Shown: in pieces, positions 32,948 to 46,300 of the stretch
Layout of the letters: each line of letters opens with the position of its first letter
Numbering within the stretch: the first letter of the stretch is position 1
Source: Taxawa tesnikishii (nom. ined.)
Lineage: Eukaryota > Ascomycota > Dothideomycetes > Dothideales
Assembly (NCBI GenBank): GCA_030247885.1
Contig: JAPDRO010000022.1
Location: forward strand, 586,430 to 650,429
Direction: 5' to 3'
DNA: 64,000 nt
Program-made: the position numbers and the translations under genes
Notes under the pieces: model-generated
What the model saw: the letters and a program-made list of their open reading frames with translations, nothing else
Databases searched by the model: none
Told to the model about the DNA's origin: nothing

Positions 32948-35900
32948 CTAAGGTACCATCATTTCTTCACGACGCAGAAACCCCTTCCCGTTCCTCCACA
33001 TATCAATCAAGTCGTTGATCTGTTTGTGGCTCACAGGCTTGGTGACATAAAGATCGACGCCAGCCTTGAACGCCGCCTCTTTATCTTGCGCGCTCACCAA
33101 CCCCGTCAACGCCACGATGATCGTTGGTGCTCTGGCCGTTTTTCATCGGCCTCGAGGTACCGCTGCTGTCGCTCGAAAGCGCGGATGGTAGACGTCGCCT
33201 CAAATCCGTTGATTTCCGGCATGGAGAGGTCCATGAAGACGATGTCGAAGGGTGGGATGGAGATGCCGCCGGAGGATGAAGGAAAGTGCCGCTCGAACGC
33301 TTCAATGGCAGCGCGGCCGCCGGATGCGGAGACGTGCGTTGAGATCTTGCTGCGTTTCATGTACATGGCCAGAATTTTGAGGTTGACGCTGTTGTCATCA
33401 ACAAGTAATACGGAAGGTTGCGGTCGCGGCGAGCTCGTCGTGGGCTGGGTTGCCATACCATCCGATGGAGCTGCAGAAACTGGTGGTGGCGCGCTTTCAG
33501 CTAATACTCCGCCACCAACGTGCTTGCGTTTCGGGCTGGCGCAACGTTGTCCAAGATTATGGGTATCGTCTGTTGCCTGCGGCGTTTCGGCATCGTCGTC
33601 GGAAGGCTGGGTAGAGGGTTCGGAAATTGTCGTGCCTGCAGTCTGCATCGTGATGGAAGACTCATCCGCGGGCGTGGACAGCCAGAGTTGGTCCAGTGCC
33701 CGTGCGAGTTTGGAAAGGGTGACTGGTTTGTGGACGACTGTACCGCCAGCTACGGAGGTCCGCCAGAAGCCACGGCCGGATCGCTGACACATCACCAGGC
33801 GAGGCATTGACCAGAGAGCAGAATTCTCGATCGTTTGTTCCTCGTCCAGCTTCTTCACATCACGCTCGTCAAGAATAAGGAAGTCAACAGGTTCGGTGGA
33901 TTCCCATGGGATCAATTCGAGCTGGAACCACTGCTGAAGTATTGCTGTCAACGATTCTCGCAATAGCCGCTCAGACTGCGGAAGATCGGGATCCTCGAAG
34001 TTCAGGTTGGGCGGATACAGCTTCACTCGACGGCCTGAAAACCGAGTGTAGAGACTTGGCGACCCTACTAGATTCTGATCCGACCCGAGAAACGTGGAAG
34101 ATGGTTGACCACCTTCGTCTGCGCCTTCACTTCGTGCGAGTGGAATGCGAACCGTCACGGTTGTTCCTACCGTTACCTGGGATTTGATGTCAATGTCGCC
34201 ACCCATGGAATCCACGATTTTCTTGACCAACGACAGGCCAAGACCCGACCCAGGTAAAAGTGGATCTTCTTGCGAAAAGGCTTCCCACAGCTCATTCCGC
34301 AAGTAATCCGGCGATATTCCCTTTCCACTATCAGCAAGGGTGAGTAGCAAATGGTCTTGGACGGATGCCTCCGAAGGCTCTACGTTCGCCGACTCTTTGA
34401 TCTGTAAGGAGAGTTTAATCCAGCCAGACGACGTGTACTTGATCGCATTCACCTAAAGCAATTGTTAGACGAGTTTCCCAGAGGACGGGAATGACGTACC
34501 AAAAGGTTCATGACTATCCGGCGGAATGCACCAGCCTCAATCGGGTACAGCCAATCTCTGTGTTCTATATCAACAATGACGGCGGGTCGATCGTCAGGAA
34601 CGCCATTCTCAGTGGTCGCAGGCTGTGCGAAAGATTGTGAAGGATCGGGAGACGTCGAACCCAAAGTTGGGGACCTATTGTATACTGCGTCGAGTGATGT
34701 GCTGTCCACAACATCTTCACACAGTTTCGCGAGGTCAACGATTGGATGTGTCGTTTCTTGCTCTCCCTCGATGCTCTCCTGTGGTTGCTCGAGCTGAGCC
34801 TGCCTGATTGCAAGGCTGCTAAACGCCTCACTGGTAGCTCTACCCGAGGGCTTGGAAGCACTGATGCCTGCGAAATCCAGAATGTGGTTGATCGTGTCTA
34901 AAAGCGTCCTTCCACAGCTGGCAGAAGTTTGCAGGAGCTCTTTTTGGAAAGCATTGCACTCGGTCTCTTGAAGGAGCTCGATACCGGCGAGCAATCCATG
35001 TAGTGGTGATCTCATCTCGTGAGATATTGAACCCAAGAAATCAGCCTTTTTCTTGTCGGTTATCATGGCTTCTACCCGGCGGACCTCTGCCACGACCGAA
35101 TTGCAAAAGAACGTCAAAGGAGCCAAGTCGACTGAAGCCGTATAGATACGATTCACACCGAAAGACCACGCCAGCGCAACTGCAGCCACCCTGTTGTTCG
35201 CAGAATCCCACATCGGAGAGTAGATCAGCTGCCGAATGCCAGGTATGATTTGGCGAAGCTCATCAAGTATCGTTTGGAGCTGCTCATCACCGTCCCGCGG
35301 ATTGTTTGCGCTCATGTGGAGGTGCTCTTCGTCAAAGTAGAAGATATGTCCTGTAGGGTAATGCCGCAGTAACCTAGATATCAGAATCCTCGGTAAGGAT
35401 GGCACACCGTGCTCTTTGTCTCGCACCATGCTCGCCAAATGATTGCTTGGCTCAGAAGCTGTGGTATCTGACTGGGCATCCACGTTCTGAAAAGTGACCC
35501 CGTCAAAGGCGAAACAATTGTAAAGCACGCTCGCAGCAGGATTGTAGGTATCTCCAGGCTTGAATGAGTTGAGGGCTCGGTTGTACTTGCTAGGGCTGAT
35601 TCCTGATTCATTCAAAGGATTTTTAGCCACAGAATCCTGCATGAAGCTCCCAAAAGCCAGACTGTTTCTGGTCATTCTTTCATGGTCCAGTATTTGTATG
35701 GATCTCTCCAACTCGGCCATGATCTGGGCAGCTATGTCACCAAAGGCTAACACAAATCAGCCAAAGCGATCTGTGTATGATCAGGACGCGGACCAACCTT
35801 GTGCTTGGTCTAGCGACAAGCCCGTTTCTGCAGGCTCCCTCCTTAACATGAAGATTGCCCCAATGTTGTTACCATCCTTGGACGTTATGGGTGTTCCCGC

Positions 35901-36594
35901 GTGGTAACGATAATCAGCGAGCGTCCCATTGACGATAGGCAGATCAGCGTATCGATCGTCCATTTTCATGTCAAGTATCTCGTATATAGCGGGGATTCCT
36001 GCACGATAGGGCAGCGACACGGTTGTCTATCGACAGTAAGCTCCGTCTTCGCATGTGGGCGTCCTCACTATATCTGAGCTTTTCATACCTTACAAAGGGA
36101 GCCTTCGACAGAGACCGACTCACCTGCATTTGTCAGACCTCGTACAAACGGCAGATTACTGGTAATTCTACGTACAACCGAACCATCTGCTCGAATCGAC
36201 TGTAGACTCAGCCATGCCACCGCTGTCTCTGTTCGCCCCCGCTAAGAAATATTGTGTGCTATCATCCAGCAAGCTTAGCATGCATATGTCGGCATCCATC
36301 TCATACACAACACATCGTAGAATGGCTGTAAGCGCATAGCTTGCGTATTGACTCTCGTTGATCGCCTCAACAATAGGGTTGAAAAAGGAAGATGATGCGC
36401 CATCGGCGCTAGCTGGGCGGGTGCGAGCGGACGACACGAGGTAGGGCCTGAGCTGATAGTACCTGTGGATGAGAACTGTGTCAACTTCATTCCGCTCCAA
36501 CAGGACGAATGTGTAGCACCGACCTGTGGAATTCTCGAACCCTTGCGGTGTCGGTCAGGAGGGCGCGATCGGGCTCAACTCTGAGGCGCTCCAT
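32948..36594 (-). CDS. Hybrid histidine kinase (GAF-HisKA-HATPase-REC)
   Basis: Cytosolic two-component sensor. Six exons (36524-36594, 36176-36462, 36089-36123, 35798-36026, 34500-35746, 32948-34452), all GT-AG, plus one missing base give exactly 1125 codons. The head reads VREFHRYYQLRPYL; a GAF-like sensor follows (SLLDDSTQYFLAGA ... RYHAGTPITSKDGNNIGAIF). HisKA box is DFLGSISHEMRSPLHGL with the phospho-accepting His; the N box spans intron 5 (NLL/VNAIKYTS); then DSGKGISPDYL and GSGLGLSLVKKIV. A long linker leads to the receiver: VLLVDDNSVNLKILA, FMDLSMPEINGFEA (phospho-acceptor Asp) and YVTKPVS. The break is at 33134-33135 (one base short of a CCC run). It signals through an HPt protein to the HOG or related pathway; the stimulus is unknown. 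An un-RIPped gene island. Confidence 0.92.
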
Positions 36595-36757
36595 GCGTAC
36601 AAAAGAGAGGACAGAAAGGCCAGAGCAATCGATATGGACTCTGATCCGAACTTTGACCTTGCCTGGTGTTGGAGGATGACATAGAGAATCAACGAAGAAC
36701 AGCTTCGCAAGAACTGAGCGGTTACTAGCTTCCGAGCCGTGCGCTATGGGCTTTCTC

Positions 36758-37010
36758 TAACGTAATCCGCGGGGAAGCGAGCGCCCGCGGGGTAGCGACC
36801 AATAAAATCGCGTCTCCTCGACCTTCTAACCGTGCTACTACTAACAATGAGCGTCTCTATACTAAGCAAGCGAGCCTATACCGAGACTAATGTTTAGAAG
36901 GCTATTTCTACTTACGAATAAAAAGATTATATAATAATCTAAGATACTACTCGCGCGTTTAAAGTTTCTTACTTTACCTTTTATTATTATATAACTAGAT
37001 AAACTTTATA
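36758..37010. repeat. Transposon end (family X), right of the kinase, inverted
   Basis: Begins TAACGTAATCCGCGGGGAAG with a GC-rich near-palindromic tip (CCGCGGGG ... CCCGCGGGG), then becomes AT-rich. Over about 250 bases it matches the reverse complement of 32640-32923. It therefore faces away from the kinase gene, as its left-hand counterpart does. Partly retains CpA/TpG at the tip. Confidence 0.6.
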
Positions 37011-37648
37011 CTTTATAATATATAAAATAAAGTAAGTTCCTTCTAATATAAAAGATAAGAAATTAGTCTAAGAAATTACGTATCTTAAATATATTAACTT
37101 TCTTACTTTACTTGTATTAGTTATAAAAATAATTAAAAAAATTAATTTAAAGTAAAGTTAAGAGTTTAATATTATAAACTATTTTAACTACTTATTATTA
37201 TATACTTAACTACTTATCTAATGGAAATATTAGAGTCTTAGGAGACTCGATATAATAATACTATATAAATTCTTTTTATTTATAAGGAAGTTTTTAACTT
37301 AATTTTTAAAAGAATATATAATAATAAAAATCTTAAATAAGTACCTTATTCTTTACTTTTTATTAGAGCGCTTTTCTTACTAGTAAATAATAGTTATTTT
37401 ACGTATAAATATAAATTAACTTTCCTTCCTTTATATATAAAGAATTTAAGTTTATTATAACTTTTATATAAAACTATAAGTATCTAAATATAATAGTTTA
37501 TTATAAGGTAATAATAAAGGAAAGTATTAAGTTATTTATATTAGAAAATCTAGTATTATAGTTAGTTAAAGTTATAAATTACTATCTCATAATTAATATA
37601 ATTAATAATAAATAAAGTTAATATTATACTTATATATATATAGTACTA
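37011..37648. other. AT-rich RIPped DNA, unidentified
   Basis: Probably the body of the element starting at 36758. No frame or second end recognised. Confidence 0.4.
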
Positions 37649-39498
37649 TAACGTATTTTATTACTAAGTAGCTACTCTCTACTAAGTAGCTACTCCTTAC
37701 TAATATCGCGACTATTATAGACTATTACCTTTATACTATAATACTATATAAAGATATACTTTAGCTTATAATATTATTTAAAAGCGTCGCTATCGTTTAT
37801 ATTTACTATTTCTATAGTATAAGTATATATATTATAGCTAGTCTTATTATAACGTTTATAGTACCTTTACGCGCGTACTTTCTTTATAGGCTATTTAGTA
37901 CCCTCCTTATTACTACTATCCTTTTCGACTATTAAATCTTATATATTACTTACTATTAAGCTTTCCTCTATTTAAATATACTTTCTTTTATAACTCTACT
38001 ACTTTATTAACGCCTTAATTGACTTCTAAAGACTTACAATTTCCCTTATTTATAACTTTAATTTATAACTTATAATAGCTACGCCTTTAGTAAGCGAATT
38101 TATAACTTATAAGAGAGGCGAAATAAGCGATTCTTTATACTATTATATTCGCTTATAAACTAGCGTTATTTATGCCTTTATTTCCTTTAAGTTAGCTAGT
38201 ATTTTAGACTCTTATAAAGTAACTTTTAATAGTACGAGTATTAGCGTATAAAGTACTATATTAAGCTTTAATAGTACTTACTTTAAGTCGTAAGGAACTA
38301 AACTAGTACTTTTAAAGCTTACTAGGATATTTTCCTTTATAATTACCTTATTAAAAGTAATACAAAAAGCTAGTAAGAAGGCCTCTTTTTTAACTTATAT
38401 AGTAAAGTACTATAACTAGCTATTAATCTCCGCGTTATATACTTACTTTAAGGGAGTAAAATAGCCTACGTTAAGTAGCTATAATAAGTACGATAAGTAT
38501 AAGAGTATATAAAGAATAATAATCTTTTATTCTTTATAGTAGTTATAGAAATCGTAACTATTATAACTCTCGTAGCTATTTATAATTAGTAGATAATATA
38601 TACTTACTTAACGCGCCTTTATATATATATTAAAGTACTTTAACTACTTTAAAGTAAGCTTATTTATTATCTAGCTATTAGCGCTAGTCTTAATTACTTA
38701 ATCGCGAAGTAAGCTAATATACTAGCTTAATATAAGGACCTTACTATTAAAGATAATAAAGAGTAAAATAGCCTACCTAGTAGCGTAAATACCTTAGATA
38801 ATTATAACTTACTCCTAGTTACCTAGCTATATCTTTTAGAATTACTTCGTTTCTTAAAGTCTATAAAGACTATTTAAGCGTTAATTATACTTATTATAAA
38901 CCTAGACTTATTAAAGTTTTATATATCTTCGTCTAGGATATTATACTTTTTCTTTATCTTTTAACTAGCTTAAACTAAGGCGTTATAATACGTATATCTT
39001 TATTTAAGGCTTACTAACGATTATATAAATAACTACGTCGAAGCTTAATTTCCTTAGTACGTATCTTAAACCTATTTACTTAGTACTTACTAATAGGTCC
39101 TTTACTACGCGTAGTAAGTAAATCGTTAGCTATTTTTTTACTATAGTCTTTATAGTACTTATTTCTTATAAGTTTAACTTAAGTATACGTACTACTATTA
39201 CTTCCTCTTTTATTTTCTTTAACTTCTTCGAGTTAGGCTTATAGTTACGTTATATAAGCTTTTTATCGCGTCGTTATCTTAGCGTTATTTAAAGGACGTT
39301 ATATACCTTAGACGCGTATTTTATACTATTAGGAGGAGTTACTTAAGTAGCTTTAATAGTAAAGTATAATATACCTTTATTATAAGTAAATTACGCGTTA
39401 CATTATAGTAGTATTATTATAATAGTCTATAATAGTTATAACGTTAGTAAGAGGTAGCTACTTAGTAGAAGGTAGCTACTTAGTAATAAAATATGTTA
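37649..39498 (-). mobile_element. RIPped Fot1/pogo element G, full length, inverted
   Basis: 1850 bases with TATTTTATTACTAAGTAGCT at the left end and its complement at the right, between TA dinucleotides. Interior matches element B closely (for example CGTCGAAGCTTAA near 39027), so the destroyed transposase lies on the minus strand. Confidence 0.8.
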
Positions 39499-39653
39499 TA
39501 TCTTATATTAAATACTACTATTATTTACTAAGTTAATAGTATTATTACTATTATAATAAGGTAGCCTTTACTTCCTTACTACTACCCTTATAGTTAAGTA
39601 CTACTACGTAATTTTATATTATATAACTCTACTCCTTATATTTATATTTAAAG

Positions 39654-40350
39654 TAGTCGAGAGTTAAGATTAAGTCGAACGTTAAAGAGACTTAATTAAA
39701 TTTCAAAATCTTTAACTTAGAATACTTTTATCTATAACTCTACGAATATTAGTTTTATAGAAAAACTTTCTATATTATAGTTATTTTTCTTTATTAAATC
39801 TAGAACTTTACTATATATTATTTTCTATAATTCTTACGTCTTACGGAGTTATTTACAATTGTTCGTCGAAAGAGAAAGGAATAAAGATTTTAAAGTTCTT
39901 TACTAAGACTAGATACTTTAAAGTATTATAATTAGCTACTTAGATTTAGGGTTTATATTAAGGCTAAATAGTTTTAAGTCTTCTTATTAGCTAGAGTAGT
40001 CTTAACTCGATATCTCTACGAATATTACTTCTATAAAATAAGTCTATATATCGTAATTATTCTTCTTAGTTAAATCTAAAACTTTACTATATATTGTTTT
40101 TTATAATCCTTACGTCTTACGTAGTTATTTATAATTATTCGTCGAAAAAGAAAGATAAGAAGATTTTAAAATTTTTCGCTAAGACTAGATACTTTAAAGT
40201 ATTATAATTAGCCTATTTACTTTAGAGTTTAAACTCTAATATTAAGGCTAAATACTAGCGAGTAATATAATTAGCTTATTTCTTTATATACTTTCTTAGA
40301 CTTTTAACTTTATATAAAAGGCTTTTTATACCTTCTAATTTATCCTTTCT
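39654..40350 (+). repeat. ~700-bp direct repeat, left copy (possible LTR)
   Basis: Starts GTAGTCGAGAGTTAAGATTA and matches 48388-49095 over its whole length after allowing for RIP. It contains two related sub-units of about 280 bases (shared CTTACGTCTTACG, TCGTCGAAA and CTAAGACTAGATACTTTAAA), at about 39700-39945 and 39990-40230. Position relative to its partner suggests a long terminal repeat, but no TG...CA ends, primer site or polypurine tract can be shown. Confidence 0.5.
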
Positions 40351-43300
40351 CCTATCTCTATTTTATGTCTATATATAATCTTTCTATTTACTATAGTATA
40401 GAGAGTTATATCCTTAAAGTATAAGAGAAAACTACGTCGACTAAAATAAGTATAATACTACGTAAAAAGAAGGAAAAGAAGGCTATAAAAGTAAAGGATA
40501 AAGTAGCGAATAAGGCTATAATATAATATACTATATAGTAGTAGTAACTAGACCCTAAGTAATTTTAGCGTAAGTTAATTTCCCTACTTTTAAAATATCG
40601 AGAAATTCGTCCTAAACTATTAACTTACTATATTATAAAAAATAAACTCTTAAAGCTTAATAGCTACTATACTTAACTCGTAGTATAAGATACTCTAGTT
40701 AACTACTAAAAGAGTAAGATAACGGGTAGAATATAGCTAGTAGTACGCGTAATATAATCGTAATTAAGAGTAGCTATAAACTAAAGTAAATATTATATAA
40801 GAGTATATAAGAGTTTATAGTTATTAAGTTACGTTTTATAAGGACTTAAGCTTATCTTAATAGTATATAAAATTATAGTATACTTACTTATATATTAACT
40901 AGTAATACTATAAGGCTTAAAGTAGCTATAAACTTAACTTAAGAGTATTACTACTATTTAAGTACTAAACTTCTATTTAATAGTTATATTTTCCTTATAC
41001 TTAGATAGAAATAATTTCCTTACTTTAAGATAAGTTAGTATTATATAAGTCCTATAAACGTAGTATCGACTTACTTTATTCTTTATATCTTAATAGGCTC
41101 TATTAAGTATTTACTTTCTTAATTATACTCTAGTAGACTTTATCGTCTATTTACTCTTTTAACTATACCTTATTTAATACTACTATTTATTACTATATTT
41201 ATTATACTTAGGCTAACTATATACCTTATAGCTACTAATATATATAAAGTTCGTAAAGTATAAAAACGTACGTCATAGTATCGTACGCGTAGTAGAAGTT
41301 AATAAGTTATATTATATAATAATAATAATTTCCCTTATTAGGAATTATATTATAGTAGCGCTTAAGACTAAGGTCGAGACTAAGGTTTACATTAAGGTCG
41401 AGGTTATAGCTATAAAATAAGTCGTAAAAAGGCTATAGTACGTTATATACTAACGTTAATAATATATTTAAACTAGGAGAATTATCTACTATTATAAGTA
41501 ATTTCCTTTTACTTACTTAATCTATTATATAAGTTAATTATAAGCTTACGCTTAGCGCTATAATTATATTACTACTTACGATTATACTCTCGACCTAATA
41601 GACTTATAAAGTATAATAAAGTCCTTATAACTATAAGGTATCTTAATATTCTACGCTTATAAGTATACGCGAAGTATTTACTATAAAACTATTATAGCCT
41701 ATATTATATATTATTATAATAATACTAAAAGAAGAAGTCGTAATTACCGATTTAATTAAGAAGGGACTTTCGACTTTAAATATTAAGGAAAAAGATTAAG
41801 AGGAATAAGATATAAATACTATAGTATTTATAAGCGTCGAAAAGACGGCTTTTAATAATACGCCTTAAATAAGTATATCGAGTCTAATCGATAGTAGTAA
41901 AGCCTAATTTATTTATTATTATATAAATAATATATCGTACTTAAAGTAAGTTATATTTACGAGTATTATTACTTCGTTTAATACTATAAAAGGCTAAGCT
42001 TAAGAGGGATAGAGCTTATTAATAGGCGTATACTAAGCTAAGGTACCTTAAACTAGGGCTATATTAACGGACGTTAACGGCCCTTAAAATAAGTTATCTT
42101 CTAAACGAGTTAGTAATAGTAACGAAAACCTTACTAATAATATATTAAGTATTAAATAAAGGACTTATATAAACGTTAACGAACCTTTATCTTAGGCCTA
42201 CGTTAAGGAAGCTACGTTTAGTATAAAAGTCGAGTTTAATAACTTCCTAGATATTAAATAAAGTAATACTAAGGCTACTAATATAACTTGCCGTTAGTTA
42301 CTTAAACTATAAATAGACGAGAAGCTAAGCTATAGTTTTAATACTCTTATGTTAAGAACTACTTTTCCTTCTATTAAAACTAATATTAAATATCTCGATT
42401 CTAAAAGGAATATATTTCTAATAGTAAGCCTAACTATCTAGTAAAAGGCGCTTACTTTTTAGTCTCTATTTAGCGACGTCTTATCTTAACTTAATAATAA
42501 TTGCGCTAATAAGAATAAAGAATAATTCGACCTTTATATAATAGTATCTTATACGTCTAACTTAGCGCTAAATAATAACTCGATAATATGCGTATATACT
42601 CTTAAGGAGCTCTCTCTTACTAAACTATTTCTTTATAAAGTACTATATCCTATTTACTATTATTATAAGTATATTCTTATACCTTATAACCTTAATTATT
42701 ATTAGCTAATATTCTATCTTTAGTAGAACTATTATACGTTATAAAAACTAACTAAGAAGATAATAGACCTCTACGCTATTTACTAAAGGAAATGTTTACG
42801 TTTATTAAAAAGGCCTTAAATACTCCCTTATAACCTACTATTTTAAGCGAGAGATATTTACAAATAATATACTACTAAAGTAATAGGATTATATACTATT
42901 AAAATATTCGAAGAATAGAGATACTTAACTAGCGCTCTTATATACGTTATTAAAAGAACTATTCCTTACTAACTTACTTAATAGTAAGTTTAATATTTAT
43001 CGTAACTTTAATATCGATAGCTTTATAAGAATAGCTCTTTTTACTAATACCTTTTAAGATAGTATTTAGCTTTACTATATACTTAGTTACTATAAGAAGA
43101 TATTATTAAATCTATACGTTAAGATATACGATTAAGTACTATATAAGATAAAGTAAATCGAGCTATATAATAGTATTACTACTTAAGGTTATAGTTTTTA
43201 TACGTTCGTTTTATTTCTAAACTATTTTATAAGTATTTAAAGCGAACTTTACTTAAACGACTATAATATTAAGTACTAGATAAATAACTTTATTTTCCTA

Positions 43301-46300
43301 CTATTTAGTAAGTATATTCTACCTTTATATTTTAGTATTACTCTCGATTATATAAGGAGGCTAAGTACTATAGTAAGTATTTTAATAAAATAGCGTAAAA
43401 ATACGATCGTTATCGTCTCGATTTACGCTATATTATCTCTAAGTACTACCTCCTTACTTAGTAGTCTAAAGTCCTTTACCTTTATAATAAAATAAAGAGT
43501 AAGTAAAAAACTCCTTTTATTATTATTATTAAGTACGACCTTAAATATATTATAAAGTATATAAATACGTAGTTAATATAAGAGTATTTTAATAAGATAC
43601 TATATAAAGTATTTTAGTTTAACTAATAGTACTTTTTATTTAAAGATTACTATCTAAACTTCAGTATAAAGATACTCTTACTAAGGCTAATATCTAACGT
43701 AATAAGTATATAGTTACTTTCCTTTAAAAGTTATATTACTTTAAAACGTAAGAAGAATTCTTTTACTATACTTAATTTAACTACTTTAAAACTAAGTTTA
43801 AGATATATTTTACTAGCCTTATATATAATACTAGGATATACTTAACTACTACTAAGTATAATAACTTACGTAAAATAAGAGAAAGATATATATATAGTAA
43901 AGAATATAATCTTATTAAAGACTCCTTTTATATACTTATTTAAGATTTTAAAGCCTTTACTAATTCGTATCTTAAGAATATAACTTTCGATAATAGTACT
44001 TTATAAGAGTAATACGCCTTAGATTCTACTAGGAGTTTTAAATTACTTAAGGATATAAAAGCTAACTTAAATACGTAGTTTTATACTAGCGTTAAGTAAC
44101 TAGATAGTACTTTCTATATTACTATATAAATTAACTTTAGCGCCTAGTAAGAGTACTATATTAAGTATAATTATTTCGCTTAGGTTAACTTTATAGTAAT
44201 CTTAACTATTTACCTAGAGCGTATTCTTACTAGAGTACGCTATATAGCTTAGTTATATACCGCGCGTAACGCCTTAACTTTCCTTTATATAAATAAAGAA
44301 TTCCTTCCTTATTACTTATACTAAATTATCGCTACTATAAATTATATAAGTTTTCTTTATATAAAGTAAACTTACTAAGTTTAGTATATTAATAAAGTAG
44401 CTACTTAGATATAGAAAGTTTATAAGCTTTTATCCTTATAACTAAATAACTAACTACGTAATAGTATCTTACTTATTATAGTTATATACGTCTTATAAAT
44501 CTCTATCGAAGGTAATAACTTAAAGCGCTATACGTTACTTTAGAGGTATAGTATATATAAATAGAAAGAAATACGTCGCCGCTTAGTAATAAAGATAACT
44601 ATTATAAATCTCTCTAGTAATAAATCCGATAAGTTTACTAGTATAGTAAATACGTAAATTACTTCTTCCTTATAAGAAGACTACGTTAGTAAGTAAGTTC
44701 TAAGCCTAGGAATCGAATAGTTACTATAAGATTATAAGATAGTCTAACTTCTATATAACCTTATTAACTTTAAATACTTTGCCTTTACTCTCGAGATAAT
44801 CTTAAGCTTTACGCTTACTTTAAATTAACTTTAGCGAGTATTTAATAAGAAAGTAAGTATATAGTTACTATTAATAAAGGCTAGTTTAATTAAGTACTAG
44901 TTTAAGTAACGCGCTAAAGCTATTATAATAATAGCGAAAGGAGCTTTATTTAATATATATAGCCTTCCTTTAAAGTAAGTATAAACTCTCTTAAATACTA
45001 GTATATAACTTATTATCTAATAGTATATTCGCGATATATAGTAGCTTATTGCTAAACGAACTACTTTCTAATAAGGCGCTACTAGAGTTAAGGCTACTTA
45101 TAAAGAGATTACTAGGGCTCTTATAAGCTCCGAGTATTTAGGTCTTACTAGCCTTACGCTTAGTATAGTTATTAAAGTTATTAGTCGGGATAATATTTAC
45201 TTTACTTTTACTCGAAAGCTACGTAATACTTATAATAGAGTAAGTTATTTCCTATAGTATAATACTAGTACTTAGTACGATAAGGTTATAAGATTATTTA
45301 TAATTAATAATTATAACTATAATAAGTACTCTCTCCCGCGTAGTTATAAGATAATTAATAGTTTCGAAGGCTTTATTATACCCTTAATACTATAATCTTA
45401 AAGGAGCTAAGGTAATAGGTAATTTCGGCCTTTATAAACTTATTATATTACTAGATAAGTATTTCTATTTAGATAGTTAACTAATATAATATTAAGTACT
45501 TTTTAATATAATTAAAGGCTAGCTTATATTATAGCTAAGTAACGTAAGATATAATCTAGTAAACGTTTACTATAGCGCGTACTTAATAGCTTATACTTAT
45601 ACTTCCTTAAGACGATAGTAACTTACTAAATAGTAAAGTTAATAAACTCGTTAGTAATATTCGTTATAATAATAGTAATACTTAGGAATATCTCTACTAT
45701 ATATATAGGCTTATTTATTCTAATAATATACTTATATAAAGTAAGGAAGGAAAGAGCTATAAAGTAGAGCTATTTATAGTTAAGAAATAGCCTAGTATAA
45801 AGCGTAGCGTAAGGCTCTATTTAGCTCGTACTTTCCTAAGTAACTTAAGTAAGTTACTAATAGATTTAAAAGATTTAAATAACGAATAAATACGCGTCTT
45901 TTTATGCGCGGTAAATACTCTTATTTAAGTAAGTAACTTAAGCTTTATATATAAGTATTACTAATAAATCGAGTTATAAAGCTATTTCTATAACTATAAG
46001 CTAAGCTTTATTTGTTTATCTTCTTTATTCTTAAGTTACGTCTACGAGCGTATTTATAGTAAAGTATTTATAAATATATTTAAACGAGTATTTATATATA
46101 GGTAGTAGAATTTACTACTAGTATAGTTTTTCCTCTATATATATAGTTCCTCTTACTTTAATAACTTAATAAACCTTTTCCCCTACTATAATTTACTTAC
46201 TTTTAGACCCTCCCTATCCTACGGCTATAAATAGACTTTACTTTTACTTACTATTTACCTTCTTACTATTATAGTAGTTACTCTTACGCTTATAACCCTC

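Noticed and set aside
32633-36757. Kinase as cargo of a single large transposon
   Set aside because: The flanking ends point outward from the gene, not inward, so they are more easily read as ends of two separate elements; kept only as a question in the findings.
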